Notes: generated by a model not told the origin, from the letters alone. A stretch of DNA of 64,000 bases from Tistrella mobilis KA081020-065 (GCF_000264455.2 NC_017956.1:1595501-1659500); one strand, 5' to 3'. Shown: positions 56,134-64,000, numbered from the stretch's first letter. Program-made: numbers and translations.

Positions 56134-56916
56134 TCAGATGGCGAGGCCGAAAGCGGCAGCGTTGCGATAGAGCATGTAGAGGGCGACCACGAAGACGAGG
56201 CCCGCGAAGATGCGGTTCAGCACCGCCTTGCGGGTGGCCAGGCGGCAGGCGAGCTGCATACCGAGATAGCCGCCGGCCAGGCCGCCGACGATGTATTCGG
56301 CCGCGATCGGCCAGTCGACCAGGCCCGAGGCTGCGTAACTGGCGGCGGTGGTGAGGCCGAGCGCACCCACCGCCAACAGTGACGAGCCCACCGCATAGAG
56401 CATCGGCATGCCGGTCGAGAAGATCAGGCCGGGCACGATCAGAAAACCGCCGCCGATCCCGAAGAAGCCCGACAGCAGCCCGACACAGGCGGCGGCCAGG
56501 ATGACCAGCGGCAGGCGCCGGGGTTCATGAGCGCCGCTTGCGCCACCGCCGCTGCCGCGGCGCAGCATCAGCACACCTACCGCCATCATCAACAGGGCGA
56601 AAAGGAACAGCAGACGCTGGCCGTCGACATCCTTGCCGATCCGCGACCCGATGGCGGCACCGCCGACACCGATGGCGGCAAACAACCCGGCATCGCGCCA
56701 GCGGACATTGCCGGCCCGGGCGTGACCGGCAAAATTGGCGAAGGCATTGAACGAGACCGCGAGCGCGCCGGTGCCGATCGCCGCATGGGGCGGCAGGCCC
56801 ACGACATAGAGCAGCAGCGGCGTCGCCATGATCGAGCCGCCGCCGCCGATCAGGCCCAGCGTGAAGCCGACGAGACCGCCGGAGGCGACGGCGAGGATCG
56901 ATTGCAGCACCATCAT
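56134..56916 (-). CDS. TauE/SafE family exporter (second copy, sulfide cluster)
   Basis: A 260-residue membrane protein with about eight helices. Both TauE repeats are visible: GFTLGLIGGGGSIMATPLLL near the N-terminus and GLLSGFFGIGGGFLIVPGLI near residue 140. In sulfide-responsive operons this family exports sulfite or thiosulfate produced from persulfide. It lies between the SQR fusion and the ArsR regulator on the same strand; gaps of about 250 and 100 bases leave room for own promoters. Confidence 0.9.
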   Translation of the reverse strand: MMVLQSILAVASGGLVGFTLGLIGGGGSIMATPLLLYVVGLPPHAAIGTGALAVSFNAFANFAGHARAGNVRWRDAGLFAAIGVGGAAIGSRIGKDVDGQRLLFLFALLMMAVGVLMLRRGSGGGASGAHEPRRLPLVILAAACVGLLSGFFGIGGGFLIVPGLIFSTGMPMLYAVGSSLLAVGALGLTTAASYAASGLVDWPIAAEYIVGGLAGGYLGMQLACRLATRKAVLNRIFAGLVFVVALYMLYRNAAAFGLAI

Positions 56917-57012
56917 GGTCGGGTTCCCTTTCGCCCGCGTGGCGTAACCCGGATGGTCGCGGGGGCGCGGGTCTGCCCGGCGGCCGTTGTCTATGGCTTT
57001 GTCTTCAGCGCC

Positions 57013-57414
57013 TTACCGCTCCCCCACCACGGCGAAAGTCGCAGCCGGCGTCAGGCGTCGCGTGGGTGTGGCAGGTCTGGCAGGGGCGGTGGTCGCCGGA
57101 ACCGCAGCCGGTATGGGGGCAGCTTCGGCGCCCCCGAAGCCCTGCCGCAGCAGGCCCAGAAGCTGCTCGGCATGGCCGGGCGTGACCCGGTAGAAGATCG
57201 TCCGGCCCTCGCGCCGCCCGGTGATCAGCCCGGCCTCGCGCAGCTCCCCCAGATACTGCGACAGGCTGGGCTGGCGGATGCCGAGGGCCTCCTCGATCCC
57301 GCCGACCGCGCATTCGCCCTCCATCAGAAAGAAGGCGACACGCAGCCGGGCCGGATGGGCCAGCACCCGCAGCCGGGCGGCGCCTTCGGTGACGGCTTCG
57401 GGATCCAGGCTCAT
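57013..57414 (-). CDS. ArsR family transcriptional regulator (BigR/SqrR-like)
   Basis: A 133-residue winged-helix repressor. The domain runs from RLRVLAHPARLRVAFFLMEG through ALGIRQPSLSQYLGELREAG to REGRTIFYRVT (about 15-85), close to BigR and SqrR, which sense persulfide by a disulfide or tetrasulfide between two cysteines. Only one cysteine is visible (Cys35, in EGECAVGG); the second expected in the C-terminal helix is missing. The last 40 residues are an Ala/Pro/Thr-rich tail. Its start overlaps the peroxiredoxin stop by four bases, so they form one operon. Confidence 0.85.
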   Translation of the reverse strand: MSLDPEAVTEGAARLRVLAHPARLRVAFFLMEGECAVGGIEEALGIRQPSLSQYLGELREAGLITGRREGRTIFYRVTPGHAEQLLGLLRQGFGGAEAAPIPAAVPATTAPARPATPTRRLTPAATFAVVGER

Positions 57415-58079
57415 CTGCGGTCTCCGGTCGGGCTGTCGGGCAGGGGGCCGGTGCGGAAATACCAGTCGGTTCCGGGGGCCTGGCGGTCGAAAAGGGTGTC
57501 GGGCGAGATGTCGACCGGCAGGATCACGTCGTCGCCGGGCATCCAGCCCTCGGGGGTGGCGACATCATGGGCGTCGGCGGCCCGGAGGGCGGCGACCAGG
57601 CGCAGCAGCTCCGCGACATTGCGGCCGGTGGTCATCGGATACCAGCTGATGGCGCGGATGATGCCCATCGGATCGATCACAAAGGCCGCACGCACCATCG
57701 AGGCATCGGGTGCGTTGGGGGCGATCATCCCATAGGCGCGGGCGATGGCCATCGACGGGTCTTCGACGATCGGGAACGGGATCTTCACCCCGAACTGGTC
57801 GTGGATGCTGCGGATCCAGGCGACATGCGAGAACAGGCTGTCGACCGACAGCGCCAGCAGATCGCAGTCCAGGGCCGCAAAGCGGTCGGCTGCCCGGGCG
57901 AAGGCGATGAATTCGCTGGTGCAGACGGGGGTGAAGTCGGCGGGGTGGGAGAACAGCAGCAGCCAGCGCCCCCGATAATCGGCGATCGCCCGGTCGCCCA
58001 TGGTCGTCCGCGCCCGGAATTCGGGGGCGGGATCGTGAAGCAGGGGCGGCCCCTGGCGGATGATGGGCTGGTCGGTCAT
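57411..58079 (-). CDS. Peroxiredoxin, 1-Cys Prx6-type
   Basis: A 222-residue thioredoxin-fold peroxidase that reduces peroxides, and possibly persulfide-derived oxidants given its context. The peroxidatic Cys53 is in LFSHPADFTPVCTSEF, the conserved Arg in MVRAAFVIDPMG, and the long C-terminal region with TTGRNVAELLRLV and ATPEGWMPGDDVILP marks the Prx6 subgroup. A second Cys (Cys72) is not at a resolving position. It is translationally coupled to the ArsR gene and sits directly behind a strong AT-rich palindrome. GAGGAG precedes the ATG. Confidence 0.92.
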   Translation of the reverse strand: MTDQPIIRQGPPLLHDPAPEFRARTTMGDRAIADYRGRWLLLFSHPADFTPVCTSEFIAFARAADRFAALDCDLLALSVDSLFSHVAWIRSIHDQFGVKIPFPIVEDPSMAIARAYGMIAPNAPDASMVRAAFVIDPMGIIRAISWYPMTTGRNVAELLRLVAALRAADAHDVATPEGWMPGDDVILPVDISPDTLFDRQAPGTDWYFRTGPLPDSPTGDRR

Positions 58080-58100
58080 CCCGGCTCCTCGCAGCTCGGC

Positions 58101-58141
58101 ATTTCATATTCTATGAAATGGCATATCGATAGAATATGAAA
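58101..58141 (-). promoter_or_regulatory. AT-rich operator palindromes before the peroxiredoxin-ArsR operon
   Basis: A perfect 13-bp inverted repeat (TTTCATATTCTAT at 58102-58114, ATAGAATATGAAA at 58129-58141; 14-base spacer) is interlocked with a second palindrome, ATTTCAT-ATTCT-ATGAAAT (58101-58119). It starts 22 bases upstream of the ATG, where promoter and repressor site would overlap. ArsR-family proteins such as BigR bind AT-rich palindromes of this kind, so autorepression by the ArsR product is likely. Confidence 0.72.
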
Positions 58142-58186
58142 AGGCCAAGTATGAGTCCAGGCGGGATTTTTCCGGCCGGGGCCGGG

Positions 58187-58654
58187 TCAACGCAGGGGCA
58201 GGGCGACGCTCTGCTTCACCGTCTGGCTGGGGACATCGGTCTTGATGTTGCGCACGCCCTTCACCCGGCTGAGGTGGTTGGCCTGGAAGCGGCGGTAATC
58301 GTCCAGATCGGCGGCGACAACCCGCAGCAGGGCGTCGCAATCGCCCAGCATGATGTAGCATTCGACCACCTCGGGAAATTCGCGCACCGCGGCGATGAAG
58401 CGGTCGATGGTCTCGGCATCCTGCGCCTCCAGCCAGATCCGGGCGAAGAGCGACAGCGGCAGGCCGATCTTCGCCGGGTCGACCACGGCGGCGTAGCGAC
58501 GGATGATGCCAGCCTCTTCCAGCAAGCGCACCCGGCGCAGACAGGGGGAGGGCGACAGCCCCACCTCGCGCGCCAGTTCCACATTCTGCATCCGGCCGTC
58601 GCGCTGCAGGGCACGGAGGATCCGCTTGTCGATCTCGTCCAGTTTTATCGGCAT
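58187..58654 (-). CDS. Lrp/AsnC family transcriptional regulator
   Basis: A 155-residue regulator. The helix-turn-helix domain begins KLDEIDKRILRALQRDGRMQ and includes VELAREVGLSPSPCLRRVRL; the RAM/ACT ligand domain follows, with VVECYIMLGDCDALLRV near residue 97 where amino acids bind. ATG at 58654. It is divergent from a LysE-type exporter gene with a perfect palindrome between, the usual arrangement in which the Lrp protein senses an amino acid and switches on its efflux. Confidence 0.92.
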   Translation of the reverse strand: MPIKLDEIDKRILRALQRDGRMQNVELAREVGLSPSPCLRRVRLLEEAGIIRRYAAVVDPAKIGLPLSLFARIWLEAQDAETIDRFIAAVREFPEVVECYIMLGDCDALLRVVAADLDDYRRFQANHLSRVKGVRNIKTDVPSQTVKQSVALPLR

Positions 58655-58678
58655 GTGACCGGCCTTCGGCGCAAAAGA

Positions 58679-58695
58679 TTGGCATCTGATGCCAA
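58679..58695. promoter_or_regulatory. Palindromic operator between Lrp and LysE genes
   Basis: TTGGCAT-CTG-ATGCCAA is a perfect inverted repeat with a three-base centre, and a further TGGCATC lies at 58711-58717. It is 25 bases from the Lrp start and about 105 from the LysE start, so the Lrp-type protein could control both genes from here. Confidence 0.6.
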
Positions 58696-58799
58696 GTATC
58701 GGGCGCTGGCTGGCATCTTCGCAACCCGATTGCCGGGCCGTGCGGCTATCGTCTGACGATGAACCTCCGGTGGTGGAGGCGGGGCAGGCGGGGGTGCGG

Positions 58800-59420
58800 A
58801 TGGGCTGGGAATGGATGGCCTCGGTGGTGGTCTTCGCGATCGCGATGTCGGCGACGCCCGGACCGAACAACACCATGCTGACCGCATCGGGGGCCAATTG
58901 GGGCTTCCTGCGCAGCCTGCCGCATATGGCCGGGATCAGCCTGGGGGTGACCGTCATCCTGGCGGCCGTCGGCGCCTTCGGCTCGCCGCTGGTTGCCGCA
59001 CCCGGGGTGCATGACGTGCTGAAATGGGCGGGCATCTGCTATCTGCTCTGGCTGGCCTGGAAGATCGCGACGGCCCGGCCCGCGCCGGAGGGCACGCCCG
59101 CAGGCAGCGGCGGGCGCAGCCGACCGCTCAATAGTCTGGAAGCTGCCGCCTTCCAGCTGGTGAACCCGAAATTCTGGGTGATCGCGGCCAGTGCCATGGT
59201 CACCTATGTGGGCGAGGGTGAAGGGGCGGGCGGCACGCTGTTGCCGGCGATCACCCTGGCTCTGGTCTTCGGCATCGTCACCTTTCCCTGCTCGGTGCTG
59301 TGGACGCTGGTCGGCGTGGGGGCCGGCCGGCTGCTGCGCACGGCCGGGGCACTTCGGACCTTCAACATCGTCATGGCGGCCCTGCTGGTCGCCTCGCTGA
59401 TCCCGATCGTTCTGGACTAG
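58800..59420 (+). CDS. LysE family amino-acid exporter
   Basis: A 206-residue inner-membrane protein of the LysE/RhtB superfamily with about six hydrophobic segments. The N-terminal signature SATPGPNNTMLTASGANWGF is near residues 18-37, and the middle has LKWAGICYLLWLAWKIA and AAAFQLVNPKFWVIA, both conserved in the family. ATG at 58800. Control by the divergent Lrp-type regulator is likely; the exported amino acid is unknown. Confidence 0.9.
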   Translation: MGWEWMASVVVFAIAMSATPGPNNTMLTASGANWGFLRSLPHMAGISLGVTVILAAVGAFGSPLVAAPGVHDVLKWAGICYLLWLAWKIATARPAPEGTPAGSGGRSRPLNSLEAAAFQLVNPKFWVIAASAMVTYVGEGEGAGGTLLPAITLALVFGIVTFPCSVLWTLVGVGAGRLLRTAGALRTFNIVMAALLVASLIPIVLD

Positions 59421-59532
59421 GGCAGGTCCGGTCGACGGCGGTTTGCAGGACAGCAGGGCAGGATTGACGCCGGTCGCGGATCGTGGATGAAATCTGCAGT
59501 CTGAACCAAGCCGTCCGCTCTCCGGTGCCCCT

Positions 59533-60864
59533 TTGCTCAAGCTCGCCTTTCTCCTGATTGGTCCCGATGCATTCAGGGCGCGATGGTATGCGCTCGCCGG
59601 TGCCGGAGCCTTCCTGCTCGCCATCGCTGCCGCGTTGATGGCGGGCCTGTCTCCCACGCTGACCATTGCGACCTATCTGGCGCTTGGTCTCGCATTTCTG
59701 GGCTCGGGCCTGCTGATGGCGGTGGTGGCAGTCGCCTCGTCGGGGCCGCGCCGCTGGCTGGCGCTTGCCCGGCCGATGATGGCCATCCTGGCCGGACTGC
59801 TGATCCTGGGTACGGCCTTCGAAACCGGCTGGCTGTTGTCGACGGCCTTTGCGATCGCCTTCATCCTGGACGGGGCATTCCGCATCCTGATGACCCTGCT
59901 CACCCGCTTTACCGGCTGGGTGACCTCGATCGCCTGCGGCATCGCCGAACTGATCCTGGCGGTGATGATGCTGGCGGGCTGGCCGTTTTCCGGCGCGTGG
60001 AACGTGGCGTTCTGCATCGGCCTGTTCATCGGTCTGTCGGGCTGGCTGCTGATCCGGCTGGGCCTGCTGCTGCGCGGGCTGGAGGACGAGGCCGCGATCC
60101 TGCTGCTCCCGGTCTTCTCGGGGCGCGGCTGGTATGATCATGCCCCGGTGCTGATCGGCGAGGCGCCGCCACGCGGCCCCGACGACCCGCCGATCGTGGT
60201 GCGGATCTGGATGCCGGCGGGGCCGGAGCGGACCCGGGCGGGCCGGCCGGTGATCGATCGCTATCTGGGGGCGCAGGATGACGAGGGGGTGTTCTCGGGC
60301 GGCCATGCCTCTCTGGAGCTGGCGCCGGACCTATATATCAGCCATTGGCCTGCGTCCGATTTCGACCTGAACGGGCGGGGGCTGATGACCGTGTTCAGTT
60401 CGCGTGCGGACAATGACATGGCCGGAAGTTTTCAGCGCAGCTATGAGGAAGAGGCTGCCGACTGGCGACCGGCCGATCTCAGGATCGAAGTCCACCGTTT
60501 CAACCCGCGGCGGCTCAAGGCCTTCTGGGCCGGCTACAAGCAGGATGCCACCTACAATATCACCAACCGCAACTGTTCGGTTGTGGTGGCGGCCGGGCTG
60601 GATGCGGCGCTGGAAGGCGTGCTGGCCGGGCGTCACCCCTGGCTGCGCTTGCTGGGGCTGATGATCGACCCCGATCTCTGGGTGGCGGCGATGATCCGCA
60701 CCCGGGCCTCTTCGATGACCTGGACGCCGGGGCTGGTGCTGGACTATGTCCGCATCCTGGTCCGGATCGTGGAGCGGCGGGATGTGTCCTGGGGGCGGCG
60801 GTTCCGCGGCTTTCTGGGGCGGGTCGATGGTGAGATCACCGACAGGGGAGCGCCGGCGGCATGA
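59533..60864 (+). CDS. HdeD-like membrane protein fused to a cysteine-peptidase-like domain
   Basis: A 443-residue protein. Residues 10-185 contain six hydrophobic helices with the three-fold two-helix pattern of HdeD/DUF308 acid-resistance proteins (for example AIAFILDGAFRILMTLLTRF). Residues 200-443 are soluble and include GGHASLEL near 257 and, about 90 residues later, YNITNRNCSVVVAAGLDAAL. A His before an Asn-Cys is the order found in circularly permuted papain/NlpC-like enzymes such as YiiX or DUF4105 proteins. The start appears to be TTG, with a weak ribosome site. The stop overlaps the next ATG. The HdeD part is moderately sure; the peptidase reading is inference. Confidence 0.7.
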   Translation: MLKLAFLLIGPDAFRARWYALAGAGAFLLAIAAALMAGLSPTLTIATYLALGLAFLGSGLLMAVVAVASSGPRRWLALARPMMAILAGLLILGTAFETGWLLSTAFAIAFILDGAFRILMTLLTRFTGWVTSIACGIAELILAVMMLAGWPFSGAWNVAFCIGLFIGLSGWLLIRLGLLLRGLEDEAAILLLPVFSGRGWYDHAPVLIGEAPPRGPDDPPIVVRIWMPAGPERTRAGRPVIDRYLGAQDDEGVFSGGHASLELAPDLYISHWPASDFDLNGRGLMTVFSSRADNDMAGSFQRSYEEEAADWRPADLRIEVHRFNPRRLKAFWAGYKQDATYNITNRNCSVVVAAGLDAALEGVLAGRHPWLRLLGLMIDPDLWVAAMIRTRASSMTWTPGLVLDYVRILVRIVERRDVSWGRRFRGFLGRVDGEITDRGAPAA

Positions 60865-62045
60865 CCGGAACCGAGGCGACCGCGACCGAAGACGGCGCAA
60901 CCGAAGATGAGGGCGCTCCGCGAGGCAATCTTCTGTCGCGGGCGGCAGTCATCGCCACCGCGACCATGTTTGGCCTGACCTATTCACTCAGCGCGGCGCT
61001 GATCGCGCTCGACCTCGACCGGCGGGATCTGGACCCGGCCGCGATCGGGGCGAATGCGGCGATGCATGCGTTGGGCGTGCTGGCCATGGCCTTCCTGCTG
61101 CCGCGGGTGGTGCCGCGTCTCGGCATCCGTCGCATGGTTATCCTGTCGCTGGTGCTGGCGGCGGTGGTGCTGGTGCTGTTTCCGGCGACGCCGGTCTGGG
61201 TGTGGTTCGTGCTCCGCCTGCTGCTCGGAGCCTCGTCCGAAACCCTGTTCGTGCTCTCGGAAACCTGGACCAATGCGCTCGCCACCGAACGCAGCCGCGC
61301 GCAGGCCATGGCGATCTACACGGCAGCACTCTCGGTCGGTTTTGCGGCCGGCCCGGCCATCCTGGCGGCCATCGGCTCGGAAGGCGCGACCGCCTATGTC
61401 GTCGGTGCGGCGATCGCGGCCGGTGCGGCGCTGTTCGTCGCGGCCCCCAAAGTGACCGCGCCGGCCTTCGAGCACCCGGTGAAGAAAAGCCCGCTCTACT
61501 TCATGCGGCTCGCCCCGGTCGCGATCGCGGCGATCATGCTGAATGCGGCGCTCGAAACCTCGGGCCTGTCGTTCCTTGCCCTCTATGCCGGAAATCTGGG
61601 CTGGAGCGAGAGCGGCGCCACGGGGCTTATGTCGGTGATGATGGTGGGCGCCATCCTGCTGCAGCTGCCGATCGGCTGGATCGGCGACCGCATGGACCGG
61701 ATGCTGCTGGTCCGGATTCTGGCGGTCGTCGCGGGGCTGGGCGCCCTGGTCTGGCCGCTGGCACTGGGCCACCAGATCGTGACCTGGGTGCTGCTGTTCG
61801 TCTGGGGCGGCGCCTTCGTCGGCGTCTACACCATCATGCTCGCCGTTGTCGGCAGCCGCTTCAAGGGCGGCGACCTGGTCGGCATCTATGCCGCCATGGG
61901 GCTGATGTGGGGCGTGGGCGCGCTGCTCGGGCCGGTGCTCGCCGGGGCGGCCATGGATGCCACCCGCCACGGCCTCGCCTTCTTCGCGGCGGCCGCCTGC
62001 TTCGCCTTCGTGGCGGCAAGCCTGATCAGGCCGCGGGTGGCCTGA
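60861..62045 (+). CDS. MFS transporter
   Basis: A 394-residue, 12-helix major-facilitator permease of the YcaD/UMF-type group, with cytoplasmic loops typical of the family (for example GWIGDRMDRMLLVRILAVV near residue 275) and the paired domains starting AVIATATMFGLTYSLSAAL and PVAIAAIMLNAALETSGLS. The N-terminal 25 residues are polar. Substrate is unknown. It overlaps the preceding gene by four bases, so both are co-translated. Confidence 0.87.
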   Translation: MTGTEATATEDGATEDEGAPRGNLLSRAAVIATATMFGLTYSLSAALIALDLDRRDLDPAAIGANAAMHALGVLAMAFLLPRVVPRLGIRRMVILSLVLAAVVLVLFPATPVWVWFVLRLLLGASSETLFVLSETWTNALATERSRAQAMAIYTAALSVGFAAGPAILAAIGSEGATAYVVGAAIAAGAALFVAAPKVTAPAFEHPVKKSPLYFMRLAPVAIAAIMLNAALETSGLSFLALYAGNLGWSESGATGLMSVMMVGAILLQLPIGWIGDRMDRMLLVRILAVVAGLGALVWPLALGHQIVTWVLLFVWGGAFVGVYTIMLAVVGSRFKGGDLVGIYAAMGLMWGVGALLGPVLAGAAMDATRHGLAFFAAAACFAFVAASLIRPRVA

Positions 62046-62058
62046 TCAGGAAGGGGGC

Positions 62059-62439
62059 TCACCCGATCCGGTGGCCGGCGGCGCTGAGCGCTGCAATCAC
62101 CCGCTCCCTGTCGGCCGCCTGGACCAGCAGATAGTCGGTATCGAAGGTCGAGACCAGGAAGATACCGATCCCGTCGGCCGCCAGCGGCTGCAGAACCGCG
62201 ACGGCGATGCCGGTCTCGTCGAAGGCGAAGGGGCCCTGGAATTTGAAGCAGGACCAGGCCCGGTCTGCCCTGACATCGCCGGGCACCCGCTCGGCCAGGC
62301 ACACCACCGACAGCTCGTCGGCGGTGCGCGAGATCGAGACGAAACCCGGCCCGTCGGCCCAGCCTGGAATGGGGGCAAGGGGATCGAGCCGGGCGACGGC
62401 GTAGGTTCCGGACAGGGGGAGGAGGGTGATCCGTCTCAT
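62059..62439 (-). CDS. ACT domain-containing protein
   Basis: A 126-residue soluble protein with two ACT-like halves: the first from LPLSGTYAVARLDPLAPIPG to LSVVCLAERV, the second from FKFQGPFAFDETGIAVAVLQ to YLLVQAADRERVIAALSAAG. Such stand-alone ACT proteins (ACT_7 type) are thought to sense amino acids or other small ligands. It converges with the MFS gene with 13 bases between stops and is the second gene after the AhpD-like gene on the minus strand. Confidence 0.82.
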   Translation of the reverse strand: MRRITLLPLSGTYAVARLDPLAPIPGWADGPGFVSISRTADELSVVCLAERVPGDVRADRAWSCFKFQGPFAFDETGIAVAVLQPLAADGIGIFLVSTFDTDYLLVQAADRERVIAALSAAGHRIG

Positions 62440-62469
62440 GTTCCGGAACCTCTGTGGGGTGGGTGATGG

Positions 62470-63054
62470 TCAGCGGCCGAGGGTGTAGAATTCGTCGTTC
62501 GGCCGCATGCGGGTGACATTGGCCATGCGGTTCGACAGGCCGAAGAAAGAGGCGATGCCGGCGATGTCCCAGGCATCTTCTTCGGTGAAGCCATGGGCGG
62601 CGAGGGTGGCGAAATCCGCTTCTTCCACCGCATAGGCCTCGAACGAGACCTTCATCGCGAAATCGAGCATGGCGCGCTGACGCTCGGTGATGTCGGCCTT
62701 GCGATAGTTGATCGCCACCTGATCCGCGATCAGCGGGTTCTTGGCCCGGATGCGCAGGATGGCGCCATGGGCGACGACGCAATACTGGCACTGATTGAGA
62801 TTGCTGGTGGCGACCACGATCATCTCGCGCTCGGCCTTGGTCAGGTTGCCGGGCTTGTCCATCAGCGCGTCGTGATAGGCGAAGAAGGCGCGGAATTCAT
62901 CCGGCCGGCGCGCCAGTACCACGAAGACATTGGGGATGAAGCCCGATTTCTCCTGCACCTTGAGCAGGCGGTCGCGGATGTCTTCGGGCATCTCGTCGAG
63001 CGAGGGCACCGGGAAGCGGCTGATCGGCAGGGTGGCGGGTGCGGTGTCGGTCAT
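62470..63054 (-). CDS. Peroxidase-related (AhpD/carboxymuconolactone decarboxylase-like) protein
   Basis: A 194-residue all-helical protein of the AhpD-like family. The redox pair is the CXXC in NLNQCQYCVVAHG near residues 87-99, with His two residues further, the usual AhpD active site. The N-terminal region PEDIRDRLLKVQEKSGFIPN and the C-terminal AGIASFFGLSNRMANVTRMRP match the uncharacterised peroxidase-related subfamily. It probably reduces alkyl peroxides. It lies in a short minus-strand run with the ACT gene and the AcuI-like gene, with no convincing terminator between. Confidence 0.9.
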   Translation of the reverse strand: MTDTAPATLPISRFPVPSLDEMPEDIRDRLLKVQEKSGFIPNVFVVLARRPDEFRAFFAYHDALMDKPGNLTKAEREMIVVATSNLNQCQYCVVAHGAILRIRAKNPLIADQVAINYRKADITERQRAMLDFAMKVSFEAYAVEEADFATLAAHGFTEEDAWDIAGIASFFGLSNRMANVTRMRPNDEFYTLGR

Positions 63055-63107
63055 GGCGGGGCGTTTCCGTTGGGGAGGGATTCTTAAGCGGCGGGCGGAG
63101 GCGATTG

Positions 63108-64000
63108 TCAGCCGAGCTCCGGGTTCACAGGCACGACCACGCGGCCGCGGACCTTGCCTTCAAGAATGCGGGCGGCGGTGGGGATCACCTCGTCGAAGCC
63201 GATTTCGGTGGTCAGCTCGTCGAGAAGCGCCGGGTCGAGGTCGCGGCCGAGGCGCTGCCAGGCTTCCAGCCGGTCGGGCCTGGGGCACATCACACTGTCG
63301 ACGCCGGCAAGCGTGACGCCGCGCAGGATGAAGGGGGCGACGGTCGCCGGCAGCGACATGCCGCCGGCCAGGCCGCAGGCGGCGACCGTGCCGCGATACT
63401 TCATCTGGGCGCAGATATTGGCGAGGGTCTGGCCGCCGACCACGTCGACCGCACCGGCCCAGCGCTCTTTCGCAAGCGGCTTGCCCGGCTCGGCAAAGGG
63501 CGCGCGGTCCATGATGTCGGCGGCGCCGAGCCGCGTCAGATAATCGGCCTCTTCGGGCCGGCCGGTCAGGGCCACGACCCTGTAGCCGAGCTTCGCCAGC
63601 ACGGCGACGGCTACAGAGCCGACACCGCCCGCCGCACCGGTGACCAGCACCTCGCCCTTGTCGGGGGTGACGCCGTGACGCTCCAGCGCCAGCACGCAGA
63701 GCATGGCCGTGTAGCCGGCCGTGCCGATGGCGGCCGCCTGACGCAGGGTGAAGGGGCTGGCGAGCGGCACCAGCCAGTCGCCCTTCAGCCGGGCCTTGCC
63801 GGCAAGCCCGCCCCAATGCACCTCGCCCACGCCCCAGCCGTTCAGCACCACCCGGTCGCCGGGCTTCCAGTCGGCATGTTCCGAGCTTTCGACCACACCG
63901 GCCAGGTCGATGCCGGGCACCATGGGGAAGCTGCGCACCACCGGGCTCTTGCCGGTGATGGCGAGGCCGTCCTTGTAGTTCAGCGTCGACCAGCCGACCT
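63108..64000 (-). CDS. acuI: AcuI/YhdH-type NADPH oxidoreductase (acrylyl-CoA reductase-like), cut by the right edge
   Basis: A medium-chain dehydrogenase without zinc. About 297 C-terminal codons are visible; the frame continues to the right edge with [13 protein letters not shown], so only some 30 N-terminal residues are missing. Typical motifs are [12 protein letters not shown], the nucleotide-binding [20 protein letters not shown], the [14 protein letters not shown] stretch and the ending [14 protein letters not shown]. AcuI/YhdH reduces acryloyl-CoA to propionyl-CoA with NADPH and protects against acrylate. Gene name by similarity of motifs only. Confidence 0.87.
   Translation of the reverse strand, partial: VGWSTLNYKDGLAITGKSPVVRSFPMVPGIDLAGVVESSEHADWKPGDRVVLNGWGVGEVHWGGLAGKARLKGDWLVPLASPFTLRQAAAIGTAGYTAMLCVLALERHGVTPDKGEVLVTGAAGGVGSVAVAVLAKLGYRVVALTGRPEEADYLTRLGAADIMDRAPFAEPGKPLAKERWAGAVDVVGGQTLANICAQMKYRGTVAACGLAGGMSLPATVAPFILRGVTLAGVDSVMCPRPDRLEAWQRLGRDLDPALLDELTTEIGFDEVIPTAARILEGKVRGRVVVPVNPELG

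Overview
The window is high-GC chromosomal DNA from a free-living, aerobic alphaproteobacterium. GC-rich third codon positions, the gene families and the housekeeping genes all fit Rhodospirillales, possibly a Tistrella-like genus; that placement is inference, because no rRNA is present. It holds about 60 protein genes, one tRNA, and no CRISPR array, insertion sequence or prophage. No gene-free stretch exceeds 300 bases. Both edge genes are cut: a cation diffusion facilitator on the left and an AcuI/YhdH-type oxidoreductase on the right.

Layout. 1-10.2 kb is mostly housekeeping: acyl-CoA synthetase, a type II thioesterase, tRNA-Gln(CUG), Ppx/GppA, rlmE, guaB and an RsmB-type methyltransferase. 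10.2-20.5 kb holds MgtC, an NCS2 nucleobase permease with an extra C-terminal domain, a hydrolase, a DMT exporter, guaA, a TetR/SDR pair and a divergent LysR/aldo-keto reductase pair. 20.7-27.6 kb (minus strand) is the most unusual locus. It has a complete NHLM-type export cassette (two ABC transporters, one with a C39 peptidase, plus an HlyD-type adaptor). Directly upstream is a cysteine-free 192-residue protein with a classical double-glycine leader, and no RiPP-modifying enzyme is present. 27.8-30.7 kb is a copper P-type ATPase preceded by a frameshifted small secreted Cys-rich protein. 30.7-42 kb holds assorted metabolic and transport genes and the wreck of a PQQ glucose dehydrogenase.

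42.2-54.2 kb is one tightly overlapping operon for alternative complex III (ActABCDEF), SCO and an A2-type caa3 cytochrome oxidase. It would oxidise quinol and pass electrons through cytochromes c to oxygen. As given, actB and actF each carry a single-base frameshift. 54.2-58.1 kb, convergent with it, is a sulfide/persulfide defence cluster: a Blh-SQR fusion, a TauE exporter, an ArsR regulator and a peroxiredoxin under a long AT-rich inverted repeat. This placement makes sense because sulfide poisons heme-copper oxidases. 58.2-64 kb has a divergent Lrp/LysE pair around a perfect palindrome, a HdeD-like/cysteine-peptidase-like fusion, an MFS transporter and small redox genes.

Four coding regions between 30 and 49 kb are disrupted. 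The glucose dehydrogenase is real decay, with two large deletions. The other three are single-base shifts that could be sequencing errors.
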